Positions 36,712 to 50,771 of a DNA stretch of 64,000 nt are shown here, piece by piece (within the stretch, counting starts at the first letter, position 1; each line of letters begins with the position of its first letter). Both the position numbers and the translations under genes were made by a program. The notes beneath the pieces were generated by a model. It was given only the letters and a program-made list of their open reading frames with translations, searched no databases and was not told where the DNA came from. Source of the stretch: Spongilla lacustris (Eukaryota > Porifera > Demospongiae > Spongillida > Spongillidae); contig OX442432.1 of NCBI GenBank assembly GCA_949361645.1, positions 372,001 to 436,000 of the forward strand. Direction: 5' to 3'.

Positions 36712-37908
36712 ATGCACAGGACTGTGAAGGGAAGGCAGAGAAAGATTTCAAAACCACTAAGAATCATGATGAAGTCATAGCAGTACTCCGAACATTTCTG
36801 CTGGACAACCATACTCTTAATCTTAAGGTATGTGAGAGGTGTGTGTGAGGGAGAGGAGAGGATGAGCGAGGAGAGGGGTATGAGAGGAGAGAGGGTGTGT
36901 GAGGGAGAGGAGAGGGGTATGTGTAGTAATTAAGTAAGCAGTCTCCACTTAAACTGTGCACCAACCAGGCCAATCTTGAAAATGAAAGATAGACTTATAC
37001 AAGTGTGCACACAGAACTTGACAAAGCAGTGCGAAAGTGGCTTTGAAGGATTTGAGCCTAACACTGTTATGCAGCTGCCTCTTTGTGCAGCTGTTGTACA
37101 GCTGCCTTTTTTGTTTACTCCACTATGCTAATGATCTTATTAGTGACTGTGGAGGGTATATGAGGGTGTGGAGAGAATTGTGATGGTGTGGTGAGGGTAT
37201 ATAAGGGTATTGAGTTGTGGAGAGGTATTGAGGGTGTGAGGGAGAGGTATTGAGGGTGTGAGGGAGAGGTATTGAGGGTGTGAGGGAGAGGTATTGAGGG
37301 TGTGAGGGAGAGGTATTGAGGGTGTGAGGGAGAGGTATTGAGGGTGTGAGGGAGAGGTATTGAGGGTGTGAGGGAGAGGTATTGAGGGTGTGAGGGAGAG
37401 GTATTGAGGGTGTGAGGGAGAGGTATTGAGGGTGTGAGGGAGAGGTATTGAGGGTGTGAGGGAGAGGTATTGAGGGTGTGAGGGAGAGGTATTGAGGGTG
37501 TGAGGGAGAGGGTGAAAGGGTGTGAGGGAGAGGGTGAAAGTGCAGGGTTGCCTCTGGTAACTGCTTAACTGGTCCCCAGGCCGAATTTTTGAAGAATCTC
37601 AAAGGGCTGAGGAGTGCTCTGAGTAGCTCTGAGTTTTTTAAGACACATGAAGTGAGTTTAACTACACTTCTCACACACCACACCTTCCTTCACCTTTGGT
37701 ATTTATCGCACAATAGTTGATTGGAAGTTCACTCCTCTTCGTATACGACCAGACCAAGTGTAGCATTCACATGATTGACTTTGGGAAGACGGTGCCCCTC
37801 CCACCAGGGGTGCAAGTGGATCACCTATCCCCCTGGGTGGAGGGTAACCATGAAGACGGTTATTTGTGGGGAATGGACAATCTTATTAATATCTGGAGTG
37901 AACTCTGA
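33258..37908 (+). CDS. Inositol-trisphosphate 3-kinase
   Basis: Converts Ins(1,4,5)P3 to Ins(1,3,4,5)P4; 600 residues, ITPKA/B/C type. Exons: 33258-34160, 34459-34564, 34792-34935, 35191-35263, 35323-35377, 35818-35967, 36720-36827, 37580-37651, 37717-37908. The first exon encodes a long, low-complexity N-terminal region of about 300 residues with basic and serine/proline-rich segments. The catalytic part begins at [14 protein letters not shown] (a calmodulin-binding-type helix) and has [29 protein letters not shown] (the PxxxDxKxG inositol-kinase motif), SSLLFVYD and MIDFGKT. The end is typical (NLINIWSEL). Introns contain GT-rich arrays and a 21-bp minisatellite. It is divergent from SIRT2 and convergent with COQ8. 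Confidence 0.94.
37205..37510. repeat. 21-bp minisatellite (GAGAGGTATTGAGGGTGTGAG), IP3K intron
   Basis: About 13 near-perfect copies ending 70 bp before the acceptor of the exon at 37580. Confidence 0.97.
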
Positions 37909-38455
37909 CCGTTTCGTTAGAACTTCGGCTGTTGATGTGTTCTGTTCCTTTTTTTTTTTGTTCGAGTAAATGCTTCCCTGTCTTCCTCCAACATCATGTA
38001 ACATCGAGCAAATCAGATTGCCTTCTATTTGCCACACCTCTCCTTGGAGCTTGATTGTGCTAATTGTCGTGAAGCTTGTGCACCTATCCCGCATGTAAAC
38101 GCCGACCCCCCCCCCCCTTTTTGTGACTGTTTGTAGCCAACTTTGCTATCCTTTCGTTATCATTGTATTCTTCCTTCTGTGTGTGTGTTCGTGTTTTTAA
38201 AATATATATATGCAAACATTACCAATCCAATATTAGTGTAATGGAGGGGTGGGGGTGGGGTGTGTCCCTTGGAGGGGGAGCAAGCAGGGCGTGTCCCTTG
38301 GAGGGGGGGGGGGGCACGCAGGGCGTGTCCCTTGGAGGGGGGGGGCACGCAGGGCGTGTCCCTTGGAGGGGGGGCAAGCAGGGCGTGTCCCTATCAGAAG
38401 TTTAAGTTGCCTAATGGCTTTTAAACACAGAACATATAATATAATTATTGTATCA
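37909..38455. other. Convergent 3' intergenic region (IP3K / COQ8)
   Basis: No gene seen. It holds the two 3' untranslated regions, a T-run near 37947 and a G-rich tandem repeat at 38240-38395 (GGCGTGTCCCTTGGAGGGGG type, four to five copies). Confidence 0.7.
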
Positions 38456-42402
<3,947 letters not shown>

Positions 42403-42467
42403 TCGCCAGGCGTACGGGGTCAACGAAAGGTCAGCGATGCGCTTTGTTTAGAACCGCGCCGAATCAG

Positions 42468-42477
42468 GCGCATGCGC
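42468..42477. promoter_or_regulatory. NRF1-type palindrome in COQ8/CSE1L divergent promoter
   Basis: GCGCATGCGC lies in the 184-bp spacer between two divergent start codons. It is the core of the nuclear respiratory factor 1 consensus, and COQ8 encodes a mitochondrial protein. Function is inferred. Confidence 0.55.
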
Positions 42478-42586
42478 AGATTATTACTTACTACAAGCGG
42501 CACCATTTGTATTCAAGGTCGTAGGAGAAGGTGCGCCAGTTGACGATAACGGTGTGATAATAAATACGTGTTTCCTTACAGGCGTA

Positions 42587-45487
42587 ATGGATAACATCCA
42601 AGCTCTTGCTGAGTGCCTCGGAAATACACTTTCCGAGAAATATGACATTCGCAAACCTGCCGAAGATAAACTAATGCAACTCGAAGGTGGTCCTAGCTAT
42701 GGCATTTTGCTCATGCAGATTGCCGATGGGGGAACATTGGACATGCGTCTTCGTCTGGCAGCTGCAATTAACTTCAAGAATTTTGTCAAGCGGAATTGGC
42801 GTGTTGTTGAGGACCAACCGAACAGAATTTCTTCAGAAGATCGAGAGATTATCAAGAAGAACATAGTGGGACTTATGCTTAAAAACCCGGAGTCTATTCA
42901 GAGGCAGCTCAGCGACGCCATCACAATTATCGGGCAGGAAGACTTTCCTGGGAACTGGAAAGACTTAATACCAGAAATGGTCGGCCATTTTCGCGGCGGA
43001 GACTTCTACCAAATCAACGGGGTGCTAAGAACTGCCCATTCTCTCACCAAACGATACAGGCACGAATTCCAGTCCCAGCAGCTGTGGGTTGAGATAAAGA
43101 TTGTACTGGAGAGCCTGGCAGCACCGCTGACAGATCTGTTTAACTCCACCCTCCAGCTGGTTCCCCAGCACGCGCAGAATGCACAGGCTTTGCAGGTCCT
43201 CTTCAGCTCACTTCTCCTGATTGCAAAGGTCTTTCACAGTCTCACTGCCCAGGAGCTGCCTGACCAGTTTGCTGACAAGAACTTGGAGCCGTGGATGAAC
43301 CACTTCCACACCCTGCTTACCACCGAAAACAAGCTGGCTGAGACTGACGACGATGCTGAAGCGGGCTCCCTGGAGCATCTCAAGTCACAGATCTGTGAGA
43401 CAGTGGCCATGTTTGCGCAGAAATACGACGAAGACTTCTCCTGCTACCTTCCCAGGTTTGTTCAGGCTATCTGGAACTTGCTTGTTACAACCGACATCAA
43501 GCCAAAGCACGATGGGTTGGTCAGCAATGCACTTGAGTTCCTCGCCTCGGTCTCGGAACGCCCAGCTTACAAGGAGCTGTTTGCGAACCCCACCACGCTG
43601 CAGAGTATCTGCGAGAAGGTCATCCTGCCGAACCTGCAGTTTCGGGAGGCTGACGAGGAACTGTTTGAGGACAATCCAGAGGAGTACGTTCACAGGGACC
43701 TGGAGGGCTCTGATATTGGCACCAGGAGACACTCCGCCTGTAACTTGGTGCGAGGTCTGTGCAAGTTCTTTGAGACGGCTGTCATAGAGATATTCAGCGC
43801 CTACATCACCACCCTCCTGCAGAACTATGCTGAGAACCCGATCAGCAATTGGAGGTCCAAGGACTCCGCACTGTACTTGATTGCTGCCATAGCGACACGT
43901 TCCAAGACAACAAAGCACGGTGCCACAAAGACAAGCGAGCTTGTAAACGTGGCAGACATATTTCAGTCCCAGTGCCTTCCAGATCTCCAGCGGGCAACAG
44001 TTAACGAGCAGCCAGTCCTGAAGGCTGATGCAATCCGTTACATCATCACCTTTCGTAGCATCCTCCCGCGGGACCTCCTGGTGGGCGTGGTCCCCCTCCT
44101 GGGCATCCACCTGACCTCGTCGAGCCACGTGGTGCACACCTATGCAGCCCACTGCCTGGAGAAGCTATTGGTCTTGCGTGATGGCAGCGGGGGTCTTGTG
44201 ATGCGTCCGGAGGACATCAAGCCTCACTTTGAAGGGCTCCTGGTGAACCTCTTTGCCACCCTCAAGTTTGAGTCGTCCCAGCAGAATGAGTATATCATGA
44301 AGGCCATCCTGAGGTCCATGTCAACCATGAAGGACAACCTTGTGCCCTATTCTGAGATATTGCTGAAGGAGCTGTCTGCCAAGCTGGCTGCTGTCAGCCT
44401 TAACCCAACCAAGCCTCACTTCAACCACTACCTGTTTGAGTCCATCTGTTGCATAATCAGGTACACCGGAAAGGCTGATAAAAAGATTGAAACATTCGAG
44501 GCTGCGCTGTTCCCTATCATTGAAAATATTCTGGTGCGAGACGTGAGCGAGTTTGTTCCTTATGTGTTCCAGATTCTATCGCTCATGCTTGAGCAGAGAC
44601 CGGCTCCCATTCCAGCACCTTATATGGTCATTTTTCCTCTGCTCCTCACCCCTGCCCTGTGGGAGCGTACGGGCAACGTTGCAGCCCTGGTGAGACTTCT
44701 GCGAGCCTTCATTGACAAGTGCCCCGCCATCATCACCAGCGAGAAGCTTTCAGCTGTCCTTGGAGTGTTTCAGAAACTAATTGCTTCCAAAGTGAACGAC
44801 CACGAGGGTTTTTACCTCATTGAAACACTGGTGGAAAGTATTAAGCCCGTTGATTTGGCGCCTTTTATCAAGAATATATTTGTGTTGCTCTTCCAACGGC
44901 TGCAGAGCAGCAAGACGACAAAGTATGTGAAAGGACTGTTGGTCTTCTTCTCGCTGTATGCCGGGAAGTTTGGGGGTGTGGCACTTGTGGAGCTGGTGGA
45001 CTCCATCCAGCCCAAGCTGTTTGGCATGATGGTTGAGAAGCTGTTCATTCCGGACGTCCAGAAGGTGGGCGGGCAGGTGGAGAGGAGGATATGTGCCGTT
45101 GGGATCACGAAGCTGCTGACGGAGACCCCGGCCATGCTCACTGAACCTTACGTCCTGCTGTGGGCACCGCTGCTTCAGACCCTCGTCAAGCTGTTTGAAC
45201 TGCCAGAGGACGACACAGCACCAGAGGACGAGCATTTTGTGGAGATTGAAGACACTCCTGGGTACCAGGCTTCCTACTCGCAGCTCATGTTTGCGGGGGC
45301 CAAGGAACACGACCCCTTTGCTGCGTATGCCCCCGACACCAAGAAACACCTCGTACAGTGTCTGCATCAACTCTCTTCGAAGCACCCTGGCAAGCTGCCC
45401 ACGTTGATCTCGAGTGGTCTTAGCAGCGACGTAATGCAGTATTTGCAAGCCTACATGCAATCTGCAAATATTCCCACGTTGCTGTAA
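42587..45487 (+). CDS. CSE1L: Exportin-2 (CSE1L/CAS), coding region in one exon
   Basis: The importin-alpha re-export receptor, a HEAT-repeat karyopherin; 966 residues against 971 in human. The N-terminal Importin-beta domain has RLAAAINFKNFVKRNWR and the CSE1 core (INGVLRTAHSLTKRYRHEF, SNALEFLASVSERP, KADAIRYIITFR, WERTGN...LVRLL, KLIASKVNDHEGFYL, CAVGITKLLTE, FELPEDD). It is collinear with the vertebrate protein throughout. I chose the ATG at 42587, five bases after an acceptor-like TTTCCTTACAG (ends 42581). That implies an intron in the 5' untranslated region. No coding intron exists, unlike every other long conserved gene here except OVCA2. Confidence 0.97.
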   Translation: MDNIQALAECLGNTLSEKYDIRKPAEDKLMQLEGGPSYGILLMQIADGGTLDMRLRLAAAINFKNFVKRNWRVVEDQPNRISSEDREIIKKNIVGLMLKNPESIQRQLSDAITIIGQEDFPGNWKDLIPEMVGHFRGGDFYQINGVLRTAHSLTKRYRHEFQSQQLWVEIKIVLESLAAPLTDLFNSTLQLVPQHAQNAQALQVLFSSLLLIAKVFHSLTAQELPDQFADKNLEPWMNHFHTLLTTENKLAETDDDAEAGSLEHLKSQICETVAMFAQKYDEDFSCYLPRFVQAIWNLLVTTDIKPKHDGLVSNALEFLASVSERPAYKELFANPTTLQSICEKVILPNLQFREADEELFEDNPEEYVHRDLEGSDIGTRRHSACNLVRGLCKFFETAVIEIFSAYITTLLQNYAENPISNWRSKDSALYLIAAIATRSKTTKHGATKTSELVNVADIFQSQCLPDLQRATVNEQPVLKADAIRYIITFRSILPRDLLVGVVPLLGIHLTSSSHVVHTYAAHCLEKLLVLRDGSGGLVMRPEDIKPHFEGLLVNLFATLKFESSQQNEYIMKAILRSMSTMKDNLVPYSEILLKELSAKLAAVSLNPTKPHFNHYLFESICCIIRYTGKADKKIETFEAALFPIIENILVRDVSEFVPYVFQILSLMLEQRPAPIPAPYMVIFPLLLTPALWERTGNVAALVRLLRAFIDKCPAIITSEKLSAVLGVFQKLIASKVNDHEGFYLIETLVESIKPVDLAPFIKNIFVLLFQRLQSSKTTKYVKGLLVFFSLYAGKFGGVALVELVDSIQPKLFGMMVEKLFIPDVQKVGGQVERRICAVGITKLLTETPAMLTEPYVLLWAPLLQTLVKLFELPEDDTAPEDEHFVEIEDTPGYQASYSQLMFAGAKEHDPFAAYAPDTKKHLVQCLHQLSSKHPGKLPTLISSGLSSDVMQYLQAYMQSANIPTLL

Positions 45488-45743
45488 GTGTGCCCCGCCC
45501 CCCGCAGTTTATATGCCCGTGTCAAAAGAGCTCGAGGTGTTTGTTACGCTGTTGTGTTCATCAATTATGGTTCTGTGATTTCGTGATGCTGACGCGAGCA
45601 GGTGCAGTCTGCCATTAGCCACCTAGGTGTATGAATACCCGGGGGTACAGTACGTTTCAACGTAGCATAATGACAAATATTAAACACAGCATTACACTAC
45701 TAAAATCGTCGTAAACTACTGCGTTCACTTATAGACCCTATGT

Positions 45744-46605
45744 TCATAAGCATTCACTTGGAATAGAGAATACGTTAGGGTCGAAGATCCCCAGCTGAAA
45801 GTCATAGAACCTGTGCCGCAAGTAAGAGCACTCATTAACACCCTTAATTGGGACAGAGAGGGCACTACTTACTCGTAGAACACGTTGCCGTAACGGGTAC
45901 TGTTAATGAAGGTCGCAATAGGAGCGCAGCCGAATCGAGTCCACGCACCAGTGTACATTCCTGCAATGCCATGCGGCGCAAGCACATCATTCGTAGCACG
46001 CACACAGAACGTGGAGCGGGCTGCCTACCGTTAAAGTCCTCGTACCGATCGACGAGGACGTAGTTGTCTGGAAGACCAGTCACCCCGATGTAGAACGATC
46101 CCGTAACGTTCGAGCCCGGTGGTATTCCGACCACTGGGAAAGGCTCCCGGAGAGCTCCGATCGTGCATACTTTTGTGACAAGGTTCACGCTGTAGAATTT
46201 CTGCAAAATAAGGTACGCAACCCAGCTTGAAAGGCAAAAAGAACATCCAAAGCCATCACACGTACAGATTGACCGAAGAAAAGGAGGTCGAACGTGTAGT
46301 TCTCACGTCCCTCGTAGTATATATCGTCCAACAGTGCAATTCGAAAGTTCTGCTGATCGTAGAAAATGTCGGCCCTCCTTGCAAACTGCTTGCTGGGGTC
46401 CGCCTATGTACGACACTTCTGGGTGCAAACGTTATGCAAACAGGATAGTTACCTCGATCAGTTTTGACTGCCACAAAGGCGGGGATACTACAGATATAGC
46501 GGAGTAGTTCTGTTATATATATATTATATATATATAACATTACTTACCGCAGAACTGTGACACAGCAATAGCAAGAAGCGACGCAAATAGCAGAATACTC
46601 TTCAT
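45744..46605 (-). CDS. Ependymin-related secreted protein, copy A
   Basis: A secreted ependymin-related (EPDR/MERP) protein of 185 residues. Exons: 46605-46548, 46487-46453, 46403-46266, 46200-46029, 45960-45873, 45810-45744. A signal peptide (MKSILLFASLLAIAVSQ) is followed by PPLWQSKLIE, RADIFYDQQNFRIALLDD, the LLFFGQSKFYSVNL strand, CTIGALREPFP, PPGSNVTGSFYIGV and WTRFGCAPIATF. These are the conserved blocks and cysteine positions of the family. Several N-x-S/T sequons are present. It is the tandem paralogue of the gene at 47020-47871. Confidence 0.9.
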
Positions 46606-47019
46606 CTTGCGATCACCGACTTTTTTGATCACGAGAAGTAAAAACTGTGAAATTTAAAGCGCATGCGCACTGTGCCACAACGACCATCCTGTGTACTGGC
46701 CCTGTTGTACCCCCCCGCCCCCAATTAAGCGGTAAATTCATATCAGATGGCAATGTGCTGACGCATAAATTCAGCTCAGCGACTTCATAATTTTTCAGCC
46801 TGCATTAGCTCCTTTCCGTACGCAAGGGGCCAAACATCCCATAATTTATCGTGGTTCATCTGCACAGACCACATAGTTCATTTCCACCAAAACACGATAA
46901 CAAAGTAAACTATAGCCCTTTAAAATAAGCAATAACACCTCATTAACAAAGGATCAATACAGTTGTTCCAACAACAATCTAAGGTTGTTTTTTTTTAACC
47001 CGCAAAATGCGACATGTTT
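46606..47019. promoter_or_regulatory. Spacer between the two ependymin-related genes, with NRF1-like site
   Basis: No gene seen. GCGCATGCGC at 46659-46668 lies 54 bp upstream of the copy A start codon. The rest should hold the copy A promoter and the copy B 3' untranslated region. Confidence 0.5.
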
Positions 47020-47871
47020 TCAGGAGCACTGCTGTGGGATATTGAATATGTTTGGATCCGAAATACCAAGCTGCACATCGAAGAAGCTGCGTGTGGCAAG
47101 GAAGGAGTTCAACAATCTAACAGACAAAATGCGCGGACAGCTTACTTGAAAAAGGTGCTTCCATAATTAGTGGTGTTGACGTAGGCGGCAACTGGAGCGC
47201 AGCCAGCAGCAGTCCAGCTGCCCAAGTATTTCCCTAACATAACGAGCATCGTTTAACGCGCATCTCTAACACAGGCACGCGTGCGGCTTACCGTTACCGT
47301 CTTCAAAACGGTTTACCAGTAGGAAGTCGTTTGGAACTCCCGTCACTCCGATGTAATACTGTCCGGTATAATTCGATCCGGGCGGGACTCCGATAACCGG
47401 AAACGTACCGTTGAGCGGTCCAATTGTACAGGCTCGGGTCTGGAGATTCAGACTGTAATATTTCTGCAGTAAAATGTGATTGTTTAAAGCGCCCGTTTCA
47501 AAATTAACCAGGAAAGCGCCTTACAGCTCTGTTGAACAAGAGTAGGTCGAAGGTGTACGTCTCCCGACCCTTGTAATCTGTGTCATCGTAAAGGGCGAGT
47601 CTCGCGTTAGCTTTGTCGTAGAAAATGTCAGACCTTCGTGCGAACGCCTGTGATGGATCGAACTGTGCAAGAACAGATAAAACTCCAACATGTATCCTTT
47701 CGCCGTAATTTTTTTACCTCAATCACTTTTGCTTGCCAGAGCGACGGAGATTCTGTTAGTGAGGGGGAATTGCATCCATTATACTGCAGAGACGCAGGCT
47801 TGGATCTTACCACAGGGCGACTGAGCAATTGCCAAGATAATGACAGCAGCTAGAACCAATAGCAACCTCAT
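47020..47871 (-). CDS. Ependymin-related secreted protein, copy B
   Basis: A paralogue of copy A, 186 residues. Exons: 47871-47811, 47752-47718, 47662-47525, 47463-47292, 47233-47146, 47086-47020. All exons after the first have exactly the lengths of copy A (35, 138, 172, 88, 67 nt). A signal peptide (MRLLLVLAAVIILAIAQ) precedes SPSLWQAKVIE, RSDIFYDKANARLALYDD, ACTIGPLNGTFPVIGVPPGSN, YIGVTGVPND and AAGCAPVAAYVN. Exon 2 begins at TCACTAACAG/AATC, chosen because it keeps phase and aligns with copy A. Such small families are often secreted lipid- or calcium-binding proteins; the ligand is unknown. Confidence 0.9.
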
Positions 47872-48171
47872 TTTTCTCTCTCGCTCACTGAATTAATAAA
47901 AGGCACGTGCTCATCTGTCTTTTAATCATAGCCTTAAAAGTCTGGGGACCATATCATATTATGCGCTATGTTGTGGTGGTGGTGGTGGTGCGTGTGTGTG
48001 TTTGTGTGTGTGTGTGTGCGCGTATGTGTGTATGTGAAGACTACTTTTTCATTTCATTATCGTAAAGGATTAATTTTTCAGTATTAACATTTTATTTATG
48101 GATTCATTTTATCATCATACGTACATAACTATAATACAACTTCATACTAACACATTATAACACATAAGGGT

Positions 48172-50679
48172 TCAGCTAACTGGCCAGCTGGATCTTGCCA
48201 GGATTGCCTTAGCGTTCTCCCTCACCAAGGTCAGGCTTAGTCTCCCATACATGTCCTGCCTCACCCCGGCTTCACTGGATGCTGAGCCCACTGCCAACCT
48301 CCTGCTGATCCGGTTGAACATTTCCTGGGCCTTCTCTCCCCAACCACCATATGTCTCTACAGCCAGGGGAATGCACTCCCACCCAAGTTCTGCACACTTC
48401 GGGCCATTCTTAGTCATTTTGACCACTTCTTTCTCTGCTGCCGAGTAACCCACAGTTGTGCTCGCTCCCAGAATCAAACTTGGGTTGAGCGGATTCACAA
48501 CTGTGACATCACAGGCAGCAGATTTTCCAATGGACCATGATGGAACCAGGATATCAGCTGGACGGGTTTGGGAATGCGAATGGTCCATGCCACTTCCCTT
48601 CTCCAGCTCAGGAGAAAGCAGAGCCCGACTGAAAAATTCAAATAAAACATCTCTTAAAACATTGTGACGGCGGCAAACATGTGGTCCTCTTTTACATGTG
48701 GTGGCATGGTGACCTAGCTTATCCAAGGGCTCCTGAGGTCCACACAGAGGGCAAGTAGCACCATCTTCAAAGAGTGGAAGGCCCAGCCACCATTTGATCA
48801 GAACTTGGGCTTCATCTGGGGACAGCCGCAGACCCAGACCGGGGGATGGAATTACCTTTAACCAATCAGAAGCTCCTGGGGCAGTCACAGCCAAAAGCCT
48901 CGATCTGGTAGTAGGTGGAGAAGCCTCCCAAAGGGCTGCTTGGTCTAGGTCTTCAAGGACTGCAGATAAGGAAGCCTGCTTTGGTGGGGATTCCATAATG
49001 GTTGAGAAATCCACTACTGCCTTACTATCAGGAACAGAGCAATTAAATTGCTCACGAGCTCTTTCTACCCTGTGCTCCATGTCTGCTGAACTGCTCCCAG
49101 AGGCACATAAGGAAGCCAGGTAAGCAGCAGGGGAATGCCGCCTTAAAGAGCACAGTCCAAATCCCCCTCGACTGATGCTCAAACATGCTTGTGACCAAGC
49201 ATCTTCAGTTAGTTGAATAGCCCCACACTCCTCAAAACAACTGCGAACATCACAATCAAACCTTGTCAGGGCTGTGGTCACAAGATCTGAAGGAGTGCTA
49301 CGGGCTAGGTGGACCAACTTGCAGTATGCACCACACTTGCGCAATAAGGTGACAGCTACCTGAGGATCATGCAACTTGGGAAGTAGTTGCAGTAGTTCTT
49401 GGGCCTCCAGCCGCTTCTCTTCGGCAAAGGCAGAACAGAACTTTGTATCACCGATGGGAGCACCAAGCATTACCAGATTTGGGATATGTGAGCGTTTAGT
49501 AATCTGAGGTGGAAAGGACTGCTCACTGATTAAGACCCCCTCCGGGGTTAAAACATTAAAACTCTGTGGACTGAACAATTTACACTTGGCTAAGTTAAGA
49601 TGTAAGCCTAGTGAAGGACCATCTTCCATGAATATCTGCAGAGCTCGAATGATCACTTCACGTGGGCCACACAAAGCACCATCATCCAGGAACCACACAT
49701 TTAAGAGCAGATCTGCACCGAGCTCAGCATCCAACTTCATCACTAGTTTATGCAACACCAAGGCGAATAGCAGTGGCCCAAGTGGATCACCTTGTTGGAC
49801 ACCATCAGCTGAGTGCAGCACACCAGATGTATGCCAAAGTAAAGGGTGTTGGCTATAGCACCAGGAAACCCAGGGAAGCAGCTCGGGGAAATGCTCCTTG
49901 CACTCATCCAAAACCCACTGCCTTGAGACACTGTTAAAAGCATTGTGCATGTCGATCTTCAAAGTCACAAAATCTCCATTGCCCCAGCAATTCTCAATGC
50001 AAGAGCAAAGCCTGTGCACAATCTTCTCTGACCCACCAGGACATGCCACTCCATACTGGTGAGGATGAAAAAACTGGCTGGCCTTGATCTTGGTCACACT
50101 ACAGAGGCACTTACCTGTGAGACGGCGTAAAACTTCTCCAACAGCAATGGGCCTCACGTCCCACTCACCACCTTCCTTTATCTTCATCAGGGCCACCAGG
50201 TTTCCACCAGCAAGGTAGGGAGCTAGAGAGGTAGGAGCCTCTCCTGAGGCAAGCAATATAACAAGCTGACGAAGGAGGCTGGGCAATTGAGTCTCACGAT
50301 TCAGGAAAGCATTCCTTGTCACATCTATAAGATGTTGCACTCTTAACATTGAAGGGCCACAAGCAGTGGCTTTAGGGAAGCTCTGCAGACAATTTAGGAT
50401 GTCAAAATCTTTATCCAGTGGACTTTCATGTTGGTCTACAGTAGGTGGAGCAATAGGGGGAGGAGCAAATGGATGTTTGGCCTTCAGCTTCTCCCATGTG
50501 GCCTCCGAATCCGGAGCCAAACCAGTTGATGTAAGCATGGTGCACGCCTTGTGAAATAGACCCTGTTCTGCACAACTTATAGCCCCATTGATCCTCAATA
50601 ACTCAGTATCTTGGGTTGAAATGATTCGGCTTGGCTTGTGAGCTTTAATTTGTGCTCTATAAGTCCTACGTAGTCTCAT
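48172..50679 (-). mobile_element. Non-LTR retrotransposon-like reverse transcriptase with C-terminal nuclease
   Basis: An intact ORF of 835 residues from the first ATG (50679); the frame is open from 50703. The RT domain shows fingers/palm motifs: KIDMHNAFNSV (motif A aspartate), GVQQGDPLGPLLF (motif B) and WFLDDGAL (motif C, FLDD in place of Y/FADD). A CPLCG...H..TC zinc-knuckle-like motif precedes a C-terminal part with ADILVP...CDVTVV and PLAVETYGGWG. That part looks like a restriction-like PD-(D/E)XK endonuclease, as in R2-type elements. No LTRs, no N-terminal apurinic endonuclease and no poly(A) tail were seen. An inverted repeat abuts the 5' end. It may be a young mobile copy or a retained single-ORF element. 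Confidence 0.8.
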
Positions 50680-50771
50680 CCCCAGACCCACATGACGTAC
50701 CAATTATCGATGTACATGTAAACTAAAAGTGACTGGTAGCAGCGATAATTGTTACATATGTGGGTCTGGGG
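50680..50771. repeat. Imperfect inverted repeat 5' of the reverse transcriptase ORF
   Basis: Arm 1 (50680-50709) begins CCCCAGACCCACATGACGTA and ends CAATTATCG. Arm 2 (50743-50771) is its imperfect reverse complement, ending TGTGGGTCTGGGG. The loop is about 33 nt. A further GTCCCCAGACCCACAT copy lies at 51352-51367. Confidence 0.85.

Noticed and set aside
43385..44152. A 255-codon antisense ORF within CSE1L.
   Set aside because: Shadow of the conserved coding strand; no start context or similarity.
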